Of a DNA stretch of 64,000 bases, positions 1 through 6,935 are shown in pieces. This DNA comes from Aldehydirespirator sp965219165. GTDB lineage: Bacteria; Actinomycetota; Acidimicrobiia; Acidimicrobiales; Aldehydirespiratoraceae. The first letter of the stretch is position 1. Each line of letters opens with the position of its first letter. Below the pieces are notes generated by a model. That model made no database searches. It was not told where the DNA came from and was given only the letters and a program-made list of their open reading frames with translations. The stretch lies in contig CBDCMW010000002.1 of assembly GCA_965219165.1 (NCBI GenBank), positions 3,410,001 to 3,474,000 on the forward strand, given 5' to 3'. A program made the position numbers and the translations under genes.

Positions 1-60
1 TTGGAGGCCCGCCGCACCGTTATGGAGGACTGGGCCAACTACCTCACCCAAGGCTCCTAA
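1..60 (+). CDS. Tyrosine recombinase (phage-type integrase), C-terminal fragment
   Basis: The window opens inside an open frame that ends at a TAA at 58-60. The 19 visible residues contain ARRTVMEDWANYL, which matches the usual last helix of phage-type tyrosine recombinases, just after the catalytic Tyr. The decayed integrase at 14,085-14,535 ends similarly (ARRPIMECWAQHL). The catalytic domain lies upstream of the window, so activity cannot be judged. An integrase here fits the mobile island that follows. The call rests on a short segment. Confidence 0.5.
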   Translation: MEARRTVMEDWANYLTQGS

Positions 61-322
61 CAACGCCCGGGCTTGCCACCACCGCTCACCGTCGGCGCCC
101 GGGGCGCTCCTACAGGCTCGGGGTAGGTGGGGTTGTGACCTCCACGGGCTACCGCCCACACAGACCCTTACAGGGCGCGCTAGGCAGGATTCGCGAACCT
201 GAGGTTCAGGCCCGGACCCTCAGCGACCGCGTCGGCGGCGCGGTTCCGGCGGGACTGCCGGGGGCACTCTTGAAGACCCAGGAAATAGCTTCTGAACTGA
301 TATTATACTTACACGTTCCAGA
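61..322. other. Intergenic region downstream of the recombinase
   Basis: No convincing gene is seen. The segment holds a 13-bp palindrome at 195-207 (GAACCT-g-AGGTTC) and becomes AT-rich at about 286-330, which is where the IS1595-family transposon inserted. An attachment site for the upstream recombinase could lie here, but no duplicated core was found in the window. Confidence 0.4.
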
Positions 323-353
323 ATTAGTTAGGCGACTATATAGATCGCTAGCC
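323..353 (+). repeat. Left target duplication and terminal inverted repeat of the IS1595-family transposon
   Basis: The 8-bp sequence attagtta (323-330) directly precedes a 23-bp repeat (331-353) that starts ggcgactata and ends cgctagcc. The exact reverse complement of all 23 bp is at 4015-4037, followed directly by attagtta again. Perfect repeats plus an 8-bp duplication define a precise, recent insertion. Confidence 0.95.
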
Positions 354-416
354 GCGGGGTGTTGAGATCCGCCGTCTGAGCGGCGAAGCCTGGGAAGATT
401 GGCTCCCACAACAACC

Positions 417-447
417 GACGCCCCGGAGGTACGAACTCCGAGGCGTC
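417..447 (+). promoter_or_regulatory. Strong hairpin in the leader of the first cargo gene
   Basis: Arms 417-428 (gacgccccggag) and 436-447 (ctccgaggcgtc) pair at 11 of 12 positions around a 7-nt loop. It ends 25 bp before the ATG at 473 and is followed by the ribosome-binding site gaggagg. No T-run follows, so an intrinsic terminator is unlikely. It could insulate the cargo from outside transcription or control translation. Confidence 0.5.
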
Positions 448-472
448 TAAAGAACCGAGGAGGTATCCCTCG

Positions 473-703
473 ATGACCCCCAACCTACCGTCGCGTGCCA
501 GCGGAAGCAAGTATCCCACCACCGCGATGACCCGCGACGATTGGATCGCAACCGGTGTGGCGCTGCGCGAGAGCCTGTGCTTCTGGCGCGACCTGCTCGC
601 GGTGGAGTGCCGGCGGGCGCGTGTGCGCCGAGCCCGTCAGCGCTTCCCGGATGTCACCGCGTCGATGACCGACAACGACGTGTGGTGGTCGCTGGGCGGC
701 TAG
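473..703 (+). CDS. Small hypothetical transposon cargo protein (76 aa)
   Basis: The ATG at 473 is preceded by a strong ribosome-binding site (gaggaggt, about 7 bp upstream). The product is a basic soluble protein with Arg-rich segment CRRARVRRARQRF near residues 46-58 and a Trp-containing C-terminus (DNDVWWSLGG). There is no signal peptide or membrane segment and no family is recognised. It is the first gene inside the left transposon repeat and converges with the minus-strand lipoprotein gene 5 bp downstream. The basic helix could bind nucleic acid, but that is a guess. Confidence 0.55.
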   Translation: MTPNLPSRASGSKYPTTAMTRDDWIATGVALRESLCFWRDLLAVECRRARVRRARQRFPDVTASMTDNDVWWSLGG

Positions 704-708
704 GCGCT

Positions 709-897
709 TCACCCGCACCAGAACTTGAAATGCTTGTTGCGGTTCACCCCATCGTCCACAGTGCCGTCCCAGCCGTGGTTCAGCCAGCACTCCGCTTCTG
801 ATTCGAAGCCCCGCGTCTCCCATTGAGGAGGATCGCCGCAGCCCGCCAACGTGGCCACCACGGCGATCACCGCGACACCTCGCAGCAGGCGCCTCAC
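709..897 (-). CDS. Small lipoprotein, transposon cargo (62 aa)
   Basis: The GTG start at 897 overlaps the stop of the upstream membrane-peptide gene (GTGA). Residues 1-20 form a lipoprotein signal with lipobox L-A-G-C and predicted lipidated Cys20. The mature part is about 42 residues, rich in Trp and Asn, with two further Cys (ESEAECWLNHG and the terminal FWCG). It should be anchored to the outer face of the membrane. The tight overlap with the 37-residue membrane peptide suggests a two-component surface module. No family is recognised. Confidence 0.6.
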   Translation of the reverse strand: MRRLLRGVAVIAVVATLAGCGDPPQWETRGFESEAECWLNHGWDGTVDDGVNRNKHFKFWCG

Positions 898-1007
898 ATC
901 CCGATGCCGTGGACGACGACGGTGCCGAGCGTCGCGCCGAGCACGGCGAGCAGCAGCACGAGCGCGGTTAGGGCGATCTTCACGCCTTCGGTGGTGTGGT
1001 TGAGCAT
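894..1007 (-). CDS. Single-pass membrane peptide, transposon cargo (37 aa)
   Basis: The ATG at 1007 follows a clear ribosome-binding site (GGAGGAA, 6 bp away). The peptide has a short polar N-terminus (MLNHTTEGVK) and one hydrophobic helix of about 22 residues (ALTALVLLLAVLGATLG). It is translationally coupled to the lipoprotein gene by a 4-bp overlap. The size and single helix resemble small membrane toxins or holin-like peptides, but nothing specific identifies it as one. Confidence 0.55.
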   Translation of the reverse strand: MLNHTTEGVKIALTALVLLLAVLGATLGTVVVHGIGM

Positions 1008-1010
1008 GGT

Positions 1011-1146
1011 GGCTTCCTCCGGTGCGGGGTTGGGTGTTTGCGCCAACAGACACCTGTGACCGGCCGGAGGAAGCCATGGCAAGCCCTAGCCCCGCCTGGT
1101 CCAGGTCACTGTGCGAAGGCTCGGCTGGCCTTCGGTGTCTGTTGGC
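1011..1146. repeat. Cluster of interleaved inverted repeats between divergent cargo genes
   Basis: Four dyads lie within 136 bp: a perfect 12-bp pair (ggcttcctccgg 1011-1022 with ccggaggaagcc 1065-1076); a perfect 13-bp pair (gccaacagacacc 1042-1054 with ggtgtctgttggc 1134-1146); an 11-bp palindrome (cctgg-t-ccagg, 1095-1105); and a 7-bp stem (cgaaggc 1114-1120 with gccttcg 1128-1134). The two long pairs interleave, so they would form a pseudoknot-like or alternating structure. The segment separates the divergent genes starting at 1007 (-) and 1230 (+). Confidence 0.7.
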
Positions 1147-1229
1147 AGCCGTCACCGTAGACGGATGCAACCGTGGTGGCAACCGGCGGCTAGGATGCAG
1201 CTATCGCCCAGCCGACCAAGGGAGATACC

Positions 1230-1421
1230 ATGGCAACTGTGACCAAGTCCGTGACCCTAGAGATCATCGGGGAGCATCTGCGCGAAGCCCGCGAAGATAT
1301 CCACGGTCTCAAGGTCCACGTCATGGAGATGGAGGACCGTCTGAGAACCGAGTTCGGGGAGCGCTTCGATGGGATCGACGCGAACCTCGCGAAGATCATG
1401 GACCACTTGGGCATCCAATGA
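1230..1421 (+). CDS. Small coiled-coil protein, transposon cargo (63 aa)
   Basis: The ATG at 1230 follows gggagataccatg. The whole chain is one predicted amphipathic helix with heptad-like spacing (EHLREAREDIHGL, VMEMEDRLRTEF, IDANLAKIMDHLG), so it probably oligomerises. It resembles short coiled-coil proteins common in actinobacterial mobile DNA. The stop overlaps the next ATG (ATGA at 1418-1421), so the two form an operon. Function unknown. Confidence 0.6.
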   Translation: MATVTKSVTLEIIGEHLREAREDIHGLKVHVMEMEDRLRTEFGERFDGIDANLAKIMDHLGIQ

Positions 1422-1570
1422 GCGACCCCGGCACTCTCTCCTGCACGGGCATGATCCCGGACCCCGACGACGAGCCGACGGTGCCGCTGGAGGACTTGGA
1501 GATGGCTGCCGACTTGTTGCTGGCCGACAAGCGGCCCGATCAGCCGCGGGAGCCGGTCAACTCCCGATAG
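1418..1570 (+). CDS. Small acidic hypothetical protein, transposon cargo (50 aa)
   Basis: It overlaps the preceding coiled-coil gene by 4 bp (ATGA), which supports translation by coupling. The product is acidic and Pro-rich (PDPDDEPTVPLEDLE) and probably disordered. Its 3' end overlaps the convergent transposase gene by 31 bp (1540-1570). It is too short for family assignment; a partner or antitoxin-like role with the coiled-coil protein is possible but unsupported. Confidence 0.45.
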   Translation: MSDPGTLSCTGMIPDPDDEPTVPLEDLEMAADLLLADKRPDQPREPVNSR

Positions 1571-2496
1571 GTCAGGCTGCGGCCCTCCATCGCCGCCGCA
1601 GCTTCGCCCATCCGCGCCAGGACGTGGTCGCTGCGCCGGTTGTAGCGGAAGCTGTGCTCAACCACGTACCGCCCCAAGTGCTCGGGACTCCAGTAGTGGT
1701 AGGTGCCCAAATAGGTGCGCTTCAACAGCGACCAGTAGTTCTCAATCCCGTTGGTGGACACCTCGCCGCGGACGTACTCGCCGACGTTGTGCATCACCTT
1801 GGCGTGACGGAACCCCAACGCGCTGAGATGGTCATAGCCGCGGTGGGTGTCGGTGAACACCGCCGCCCCCGGCTTGGTGGTGGCTTTGACGATCTCGATG
1901 AGCGTGCGGTGCGCGACGCGCTCCACCGGCTGCGCCGCGACCCGCTTCGACGCCCGGTCCCGGACTCCGACGACGGGGGTCTTGTCGGTCGGGCCACGGC
2001 CGTGGATGCGCTCAGCGCGGCGCTTCGCGTGCATATTGCGGGCCTTGCCGCCGATGTAAGTCTCATCGACCTCCACCGGACCCTCGAAGCCCGGCATCTG
2101 CCCGTCCACCAACGCGGCCCGGATCCGGTGCCCGAGGTGCCACGCCGTCTTCTGAGTGACGCCCAAGTCGGCGGCGAGCTGCACCGACGACCGGCCCTTC
2201 GGGTTCGCCAGAATCAGGAACAGCGCCAGCAACCACATCTGAGCGCCGATCTTGGAACCGTGCATCACGGTGTGGCTCATCACCGAGAAGTGCTTGCGGC
2301 AGTCACGGCACCGGTACGGCATCGGGCGACGACTCGCAACCTTCGACACTCGCACGCTCGCGCAGTGCGAGCAGACCGGGCCGTTCGGCCAGCGGCGCCC
2401 CTCAAACCACGCCTCCGCAGCGATGTCGTCGGGCCAGCGGCCGAAGAACTCAACCAGCGGCATTCCGGTGCGGACAATCTCATGGGCTTTGCTCAT
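1540..2496 (-). CDS. IS1595-family transposase (ISXO2-like DDE)
   Basis: This is the cut-and-paste transposase of the enclosing element. It has an N-terminal zinc ribbon (CSHC about 45 residues from the start, then CRDC), a helix-turn-helix (LGVTQKTAWHLGHRIR) and the ISXO2-like catalytic core with motifs VDETYIGG, VFTDTHRGYDHL and TNGIENYWSLLKR. I chose the ATG at 2496 (318 aa). An upstream ATG at 2529 is in frame, but the remnant copy at 45,536 keeps ATGAGCAA while shifting the upstream spacing by one base, so the upstream part is not coding there. The core looks intact. Confidence 0.9.
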   Translation of the reverse strand: MSKAHEIVRTGMPLVEFFGRWPDDIAAEAWFEGRRWPNGPVCSHCASVRVSKVASRRPMPYRCRDCRKHFSVMSHTVMHGSKIGAQMWLLALFLILANPKGRSSVQLAADLGVTQKTAWHLGHRIRAALVDGQMPGFEGPVEVDETYIGGKARNMHAKRRAERIHGRGPTDKTPVVGVRDRASKRVAAQPVERVAHRTLIEIVKATTKPGAAVFTDTHRGYDHLSALGFRHAKVMHNVGEYVRGEVSTNGIENYWSLLKRTYLGTYHYWSPEHLGRYVVEHSFRYNRRSDHVLARMGEAAAAMEGRSLTYRELTGSRG

Positions 2497-2520
2497 AGTT
2501 CCATGATCCCACAGGGGTGT

Positions 2521-2753
2521 GACAGTCATGATGTTGGGGTCAGTGGCCGGGGCTCGGATCTGACCCAGGGTGTGACGGGCCTTGTGCCTTTCCGATGATC
2601 TGTCGGTTCGGTGTCCCGGCTGCTGGCGCGCACCGACCGGTCGGGCGGACGTGACCTCATAGGAGCCTTGGCTAGACCACCTTGACTGTCCTGTCCGCCG
2701 TCCCGGCCGGTGGTGCCGACCCCACTGGCTAGCAAGGAAGGCAGGACTTCATC
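2521..2753 (+). ncRNA. Candidate IS110 bridge-RNA region (5' non-coding end)
   Basis: About 230 bp without an open frame separate the inferred left end of the IS110 element from its transposase start. IS110-group elements encode a bridge RNA in this position, which pairs with target and donor DNA and guides the recombinase. That is family knowledge; the loops were not modelled here. GC-rich complementary stretches (such as accgaccggtcgg near 2629-2641) show folding potential. Confidence 0.4.
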
Positions 2754-3971
2754 ATGACGGATTTGATCGTGGGCATCTACGGCGGTGTCGACACTCACAA
2801 GGATCTCCACGTCGCGGCGGTCGCGGACCAGACGGGCCGGGTGCTCCGCAGCGAGTCGTTCGCGGCGAACCCGGAGGGTTACCGGCGCCTGGAGAGCTGG
2901 ATGCGCGCGTTCGGGCCGGTCGTCAAGGTCGGGATCGAGGGGACCAGCTCCTATGGCGTGGGGCTCACCCGTCACCTGCTCGACGCCGGGATCGAGGTGG
3001 TGGAGGTGATCCGGCCGAACCGCCAGATGCGGCGCCGGCGCGGCAAGTCCGACACCGTCGACGCTGAGGCCGCGGCCCGCGCGGCGCTGAGCGGAGACGC
3101 CACCACCGCGCCCAAGGGCAACGACGGGATAGTTGAGTCGATCCGCGCGCTGCGGGTCGCGTTGTGCTCGACCCGATCTCATCGCACCCGCATCGCCAAC
3201 CAGATCCGCGACCTCATCAACACCGCACCGGAGCCGCTGCGCCAACAGCTCGAAGCGCTCACCACCCCCCAGCGGGCAAAGCGCTGCGCCCGGCTCCGTC
3301 CCGGCGACCTGACCCAGCCCCTCGAGGCCACCAAGGCCGCGCTGCGCACCCTCGCCCGCCAACACCTCGCCCTCAGCGGCGACCTCGACGAGCTCCGCGG
3401 CCACCTCGACCAACTCACCGCAGCCGCGAACCCGGCGTTGCGCGCCGCCAAAGGCATCGGAACAGACACCGCCTCGGTGCTGCTCATCGCAGCCGGCGAC
3501 AACCCCGACCGCCTCCGCAGCGAAGCCTCCTTCGCCGCGCTCTGCGGCGCCAGCCCCGTCGAAGCATCCTCAGGCAAGATCACCCGCCACCGCCTCAACC
3601 AGGGCGGCAACCGCCAAGCCAACCACGCGCTGTGGCGCATCGCGATGGTCCGCCTCAGCACCGACCCCGAGACCCGGGCCTACGCCGAGCGACGCCGCCA
3701 CGAAGGAAAGTCCCGCCGCGAGATCATCCGCTGCCTCAAGCGCTACATCGCCCGCGAAGTCCACGCCCTGCTCACCAACCCGCACCCGGCCACCAACACC
3801 AGCGACCTGCGAATGCTCCGCCAACGCGCCGGGCTCACCCTCCAAACCGCCGCCGACGAACTCGGCACCTGGCCCACCACCCTCTCACGCATCGAGCTCG
3901 GTGCTGCCCCCACACACGCGCTCACCGCTCGCTACCGCACCTGGCTCGATAACCTCCAAACCGCCGCTTGA
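2754..3971 (+). CDS. IS110-family DEDD transposase with C-terminal XRE-type HTH
   Basis: A 405-aa RNA-guided recombinase. The N-terminal DEDD (RuvC-like) domain shows GGVDTHKDLHVAAV, VGIEGTSSYG and the DTVDAEAAARAAL segment. The C-terminal Transposase_20 domain (about 225-320) has KGIGTDTASVLL, FAALCGASPVEASSG and LNQGGNRQANHAL with the nucleophile Ser region. After a linker, residues about 345-400 form an XRE-like helix-turn-helix (LRMLRQRAGLTLQTAADEL, then TTLSRIE). Similar tails occur on some actinobacterial IS110 proteins. The ribosome-binding site aaggaag precedes ATG 2754. The gene appears intact. Confidence 0.93.
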   Translation: MTDLIVGIYGGVDTHKDLHVAAVADQTGRVLRSESFAANPEGYRRLESWMRAFGPVVKVGIEGTSSYGVGLTRHLLDAGIEVVEVIRPNRQMRRRRGKSDTVDAEAAARAALSGDATTAPKGNDGIVESIRALRVALCSTRSHRTRIANQIRDLINTAPEPLRQQLEALTTPQRAKRCARLRPGDLTQPLEATKAALRTLARQHLALSGDLDELRGHLDQLTAAANPALRAAKGIGTDTASVLLIAAGDNPDRLRSEASFAALCGASPVEASSGKITRHRLNQGGNRQANHALWRIAMVRLSTDPETRAYAERRRHEGKSRREIIRCLKRYIAREVHALLTNPHPATNTSDLRMLRQRAGLTLQTAADELGTWPTTLSRIELGAAPTHALTARYRTWLDNLQTAA

Positions 3972-4014
3972 CACGAATAGGAGCATCATCGAAACCCGCC
4001 CTGACCTCCACATT

Positions 4015-4045
4015 GGCTAGCGATCTATATAGTCGCCATTAGTTA
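4015..4045 (-). repeat. Right terminal inverted repeat and target duplication of the IS1595-family transposon
   Basis: Bases 4015-4037 are the exact reverse complement of 331-353. Bases 4038-4045 (attagtta) repeat the 8 bp at 323-330. Confidence 0.95.
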
Positions 4046-4248
4046 CCATTTGAATTATCAACTCTGAAGGTCGCAAGTAGGCACGCTGACTGTGCCCTGT
4101 TCGTTCATCTGAGCGGCGTGGCGACATTCCAGAGGCGCAAGAAGCGAATCGACATCACGGAGCTTGTTGAGCTCGCCCCGGCCTGGTAGCAGCGCGGACG
4201 GGCTGGGAGCCGCTAGAAGAGATCAGGCGCACTCCGGGGGGTAGAGCG
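4046..4248. other. Intergenic region right of the transposon
   Basis: No complete gene is seen. A short plus-strand frame ends at about 4189 (it includes GVATFQRRKKRIDITEL) and may be the tail of a gene interrupted by the transposon, but it has no supported start or homologue. A G-rich ribosome-binding site (ggggggt) for the next gene lies at its right edge. Confidence 0.3.
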
Positions 4249-4734
4249 ATGTCATCAACCCACAGGCTGACGCTGCCAGGCGCCATGATCGAACGCGGAT
4301 TCTGGCTCTATGTGTGGAGGATCGAATCGCCCATCGGCGAATTGCTGTACGTGGGACGCACCGGGGACAGTTCATCGACAAACGCAGCAACGCCATTCGC
4401 GCGCATGGGTCAGCACCTCGGTACCAACTACCGCCAGAACCCCGTGCGCCGCCACTTGGAACGTCGCCTGGTCCCGCCGGAAACGTGCACCGCGTTTGAT
4501 CTGATCGCCCACGGTCCGATTTTCGAGGAGGCACAAGACTGGGCAACGCACCAGGAACGTCGAGATGTCGTTGCCGCTCTAGAGAAAGCGCTCGCTGACA
4601 ACTTGGCACGTTCGGGATACGACGTACTCAACGAGGTCAAGGATCGGCACGACTTGGATGTTCGTCGCTGGACGAGGGTCCGTGAGGCGTTCGCTGCTTA
4701 CTTCCCGCGATTGGGTGAGACCAGTGAGGAATAG
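4249..4734 (+). CDS. GIY-YIG-like nuclease-fold protein (161 aa)
   Basis: Residues about 18-140 fit a GIY-YIG fold: FWLYVWRI takes the place of the GIY strand, ELLYVGRTGDS is the YIG strand, RMGQHLG gives the conserved Arg, and the late helix EKALADNL with YDVLNEV gives the metal-binding Glu and the terminal Asn. The GIY triplet itself is degenerate, so catalysis is uncertain. The start at 4249 follows ggggggtagagcg; ATG 4285 is an alternative. It stands alone between the IS1595 transposon and an IS21 remnant, in the same direction as the two-gene operon at 5196, and may be a defence or repair nuclease. Confidence 0.55.
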   Translation: MSSTHRLTLPGAMIERGFWLYVWRIESPIGELLYVGRTGDSSSTNAATPFARMGQHLGTNYRQNPVRRHLERRLVPPETCTAFDLIAHGPIFEEAQDWATHQERRDVVAALEKALADNLARSGYDVLNEVKDRHDLDVRRWTRVREAFAAYFPRLGETSEE

Positions 4735-4795
4735 CCGAGTACGACGCAGGTCAGACTCACCGAGGCCGTCCTTCGCGTCATGGGTTGATCCTTGA

Positions 4796-5078
4796 TGCGA
4801 ACAACCGGACAACTCGCCGGCATCCCGAAACGACCCAGTCAGATCGAACGCTTCAAGAATCTCCATGGTCTCCCTCGCGAGACTTCACCTTGCTCCTCCA
4901 ACTCGGTGGCTTCGCCAGCAACGAGCAGTCGAGTTCAGAGGAGCACCCACCCGGGCCGACCCCGAGCAGAAGTGGACATCAACGCAGGCAAGTCAGCCGG
5001 CCGCCAACGAGAAGAACTGCTGACCACTAGCGGACGCCCACATGGCCGCCACCGGGCATGATCTCATGGCCACCGACA
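4796..5078 (-). mobile_element. Remnant left end of an IS21-family element (truncated istA)
   Basis: The reverse strand begins at 5078 with TGTCGGTGGCCATGAGATC, nearly the same as the left end of the intact IS21 at 10,055. It continues through the subterminal repeats and the istA 5' end: EILEAFDLTGSFRDAGELSG here against NMLEAFDLTGSLRGAGELAG in the intact copy. Similarity stops near 4797, at about codon 30. Relative to the intact copy, a one-base length change at the start puts the GTG out of frame. No istB or right end is nearby. Confidence 0.8.
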
Positions 5079-5161
5079 TTCGGACGGTCCCGAGACGTGA
5101 CGCTCCGTCCAGGGCGAGGCTTTCTTGGCAGTCCAATTGGTCTTCTAGGCTGCTCGGCCTG

Positions 5162-5176
5162 CGGGCGCATCGCCCG
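5162..5176 (+). promoter_or_regulatory. Hairpin just upstream of the two-gene operon ribosome-binding site
   Basis: Perfect 6-bp arms CGGGCG (5162-5167) and CGCCCG (5171-5176) surround a 3-nt loop, directly before taggaggga and the ATG at 5196. It could limit ribosome access or be the end of a longer leader structure. Confidence 0.35.
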
Positions 5177-5195
5177 GTAGGAGGGATCTCCGCTC

Positions 5196-6935
5196 ATGTC
5201 TTCCCCGGAGTTGCTTGACGCCGTTCCCTACTGGACGGAGAAGATGTATCCGCCTGGAGGGGGGCAGGATCATCTCGGCTTGGGCTCGGTCGTGACCGAC
5301 CGAGTCCTGCCTCGCCTGTCGCCGGGGATCAACGTGCTGACGATTCATCCCCGTTACTGGTCGTTCTATGCCTTCGTGCTGAGCGAGTTCTGGAGGCGTG
5401 ATCTCCCTCGGACCAAGGCGGCGTTGAAGGCGTGGTATCGCCCCCTGGAGTGCATCTACTCGGTTGCGTGCAGTTTGTGCGACGGCCCGGACCATCGAGG
5501 GACGCCGATCGGAACGCGTCGCATCAGTTCTGTTGTCGCGCGCGAACCCGATGGGTTCGATCCGCGGTTTGACTACATGGACTCGCCGATGGGTGGCTAC
5601 GGCCTCTACTACGCGACTGTCATGCAGACCGTGGGCCTTGTTGCGCTCGCTGATCGGCGTTTGGGGCTGACGGTCGATGCCGTGACGCCGGCGGGGCAAC
5701 GCGTCGCCGAGGAATTCCGATCGGTGGTAGCCGACACTGAGTACTACCAGCATTGGATCGACCGCCACGACGAGCCGGTTCCGTACGCAGCCGCGGCCGC
5801 ATATGGTCGGCGAGCCTGTTTCTGTCGCTTGCGGGAGCCAGGCGCAAGCGACCGTCCGATTCTGGTGGACGCCTTTCTTCATCTCGGGAATCCTGGTGAG
5901 TCGGCCGCTCGGCGCGAGACGCTGCGCTTCATGTGTGAGCTCTCGGCGCAATCAGCGGCGACGCCCGTCGACGAGTCGTCGTTCCGACGCCTGATCTACT
6001 TTGGTGCCGGCCGTGGCGATGAACACTCAGAGGGCCCGGCCTTCGTTCCGAGCGAGCCGATTCTGCGCACAGCTCGACGATGGCGCCTGTACCAAACTCG
6101 CGAGTACTTCAACGCTTCTGTCAACGAGATGTGGCGTCGTCTGAGTTGCTGGGGGCTCCAACGCGAAGGGGATCGCGTTCCCATACCGATGACCGAAGTG
6201 CGTGCGTCGCTCGAGAACATCGATTTCACGTCGTTCGCGTCGTCAATCGAAGTCGCTCTGCCGGATGCCGGTCTTTCGGCTGGCTCCCCCTACCAGGCCC
6301 TTCTCGATTGGGTTGTGAGTGTTGGTGCTGTCTCGGGGGAACTGGACGATCGATGGAACCTAGACGCGGCGCTTTCTGAGGACAAGATCATCGAATGGCT
6401 CGACTACGGGCGCTCTTCGACCGAGGCCGGCGCGGATCACCTCGCAGCGGCGCTGACCCTCATCACTTTCGTGGCCGCGCGGCTTTGGAGGGCAGAACTG
6501 GCGCTGGTGGAGCCTGGCGATTGGTTCCCCGTCCTCGAAGGCGGGCGCAAGCGCCTGGGAATGCAGCGCTTCTTGGGTCAGCTCCGCGAACGAGTGAACG
6601 ATAGTGCGACGGTCGGGGACGTGGCTGAGTGGCTCACGTTCGACTACGTGATCTCGCAGCACGAGCGCGTCGCTATGGCGAAACTCCCCTCGACCGGCGA
6701 CACGTTCCGGTTCCGGCGCGAAGCTGGCCGGTTGCGGTTCTTCCCAAAGGTCGCACAGGTCGGCATGAACGATTCGAGGTTCAACGCTTTGGCGACCTTC
6801 CTGTTCGAACTCGGATGGTGCGGGTACCTATATGAGGAGGATCACGACCTCAGCGAAGAGGGCGAGGAGATGCGGCTGGCAGGAGATCTCCAGCCAACGG
6901 GCTCCTTCGACTTCTTGAGCCCGGAGGATCGATGA
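5196..6935 (+). CDS. Unrecognised 579-aa protein, first gene of a PLD-type two-gene operon
   Basis: It starts with ATG 5196 behind aggaggg. I do not recognise the family with confidence. The N-terminus (DHLGLGSVVTDRVLPRLSPG, then TIHPRYWSFYAFVL) vaguely resembles the LGxGxxxD...PG...RY pattern of DUF6361-type proteins. There is no membrane segment, Walker motif or clear nuclease motif. The C-terminal part (FRFRREAGRLRFF, then DSRFNALATFLFELGW) looks like a compact alpha/beta domain. It overlaps the PLD gene by 4 bp (ATGA at 6932-6935), so the two are almost certainly co-translated and may form a complex. Confidence 0.75.
   Translation: MSSPELLDAVPYWTEKMYPPGGGQDHLGLGSVVTDRVLPRLSPGINVLTIHPRYWSFYAFVLSEFWRRDLPRTKAALKAWYRPLECIYSVACSLCDGPDHRGTPIGTRRISSVVAREPDGFDPRFDYMDSPMGGYGLYYATVMQTVGLVALADRRLGLTVDAVTPAGQRVAEEFRSVVADTEYYQHWIDRHDEPVPYAAAAAYGRRACFCRLREPGASDRPILVDAFLHLGNPGESAARRETLRFMCELSAQSAATPVDESSFRRLIYFGAGRGDEHSEGPAFVPSEPILRTARRWRLYQTREYFNASVNEMWRRLSCWGLQREGDRVPIPMTEVRASLENIDFTSFASSIEVALPDAGLSAGSPYQALLDWVVSVGAVSGELDDRWNLDAALSEDKIIEWLDYGRSSTEAGADHLAAALTLITFVAARLWRAELALVEPGDWFPVLEGGRKRLGMQRFLGQLRERVNDSATVGDVAEWLTFDYVISQHERVAMAKLPSTGDTFRFRREAGRLRFFPKVAQVGMNDSRFNALATFLFELGWCGYLYEEDHDLSEEGEEMRLAGDLQPTGSFDFLSPEDR

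Larger units (their letters stand above)
2521..3988 (+). mobile_element. IS110-family element nested in the IS1595 transposon (about 1.47 kb)
   Basis: The ends were inferred by comparison with the uninterrupted relative at 45,458-45,590. There the terminal repeat is followed by about 55 bp, including gggttcgat and acacccctgtgggatcatgg, and then the transposase ATG. In the intact transposon the first part lies near 3989-4014 (gaaacccgcc on the plus strand) and the second near 2500-2520, so everything between is inserted DNA. IS110 elements lack clear inverted repeats and long target duplications, so exact ends are uncertain by several bases. Confidence 0.7.
331..4037. mobile_element. IS1595-family transposon with passenger genes and a nested IS110 element (3,707 bp)
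   Basis: It is bounded by perfect 23-bp inverted repeats and an 8-bp target duplication, the duplication length typical of the IS1595 family. Contents from left to right are five small unrecognised genes (473-1570), the IS1595 transposase on the minus strand (1540-2496) and an IS110-family element (about 2521-3988) wedged between the transposase start and the right repeat. Simple IS1595-family elements are usually about 1 kb, so the left 1.2 kb looks like cargo. A diverged relative, with a repeat matching at 19 of 23 positions and the 5' end of the same transposase, remains at 45,458-45,590. Confidence 0.9.
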
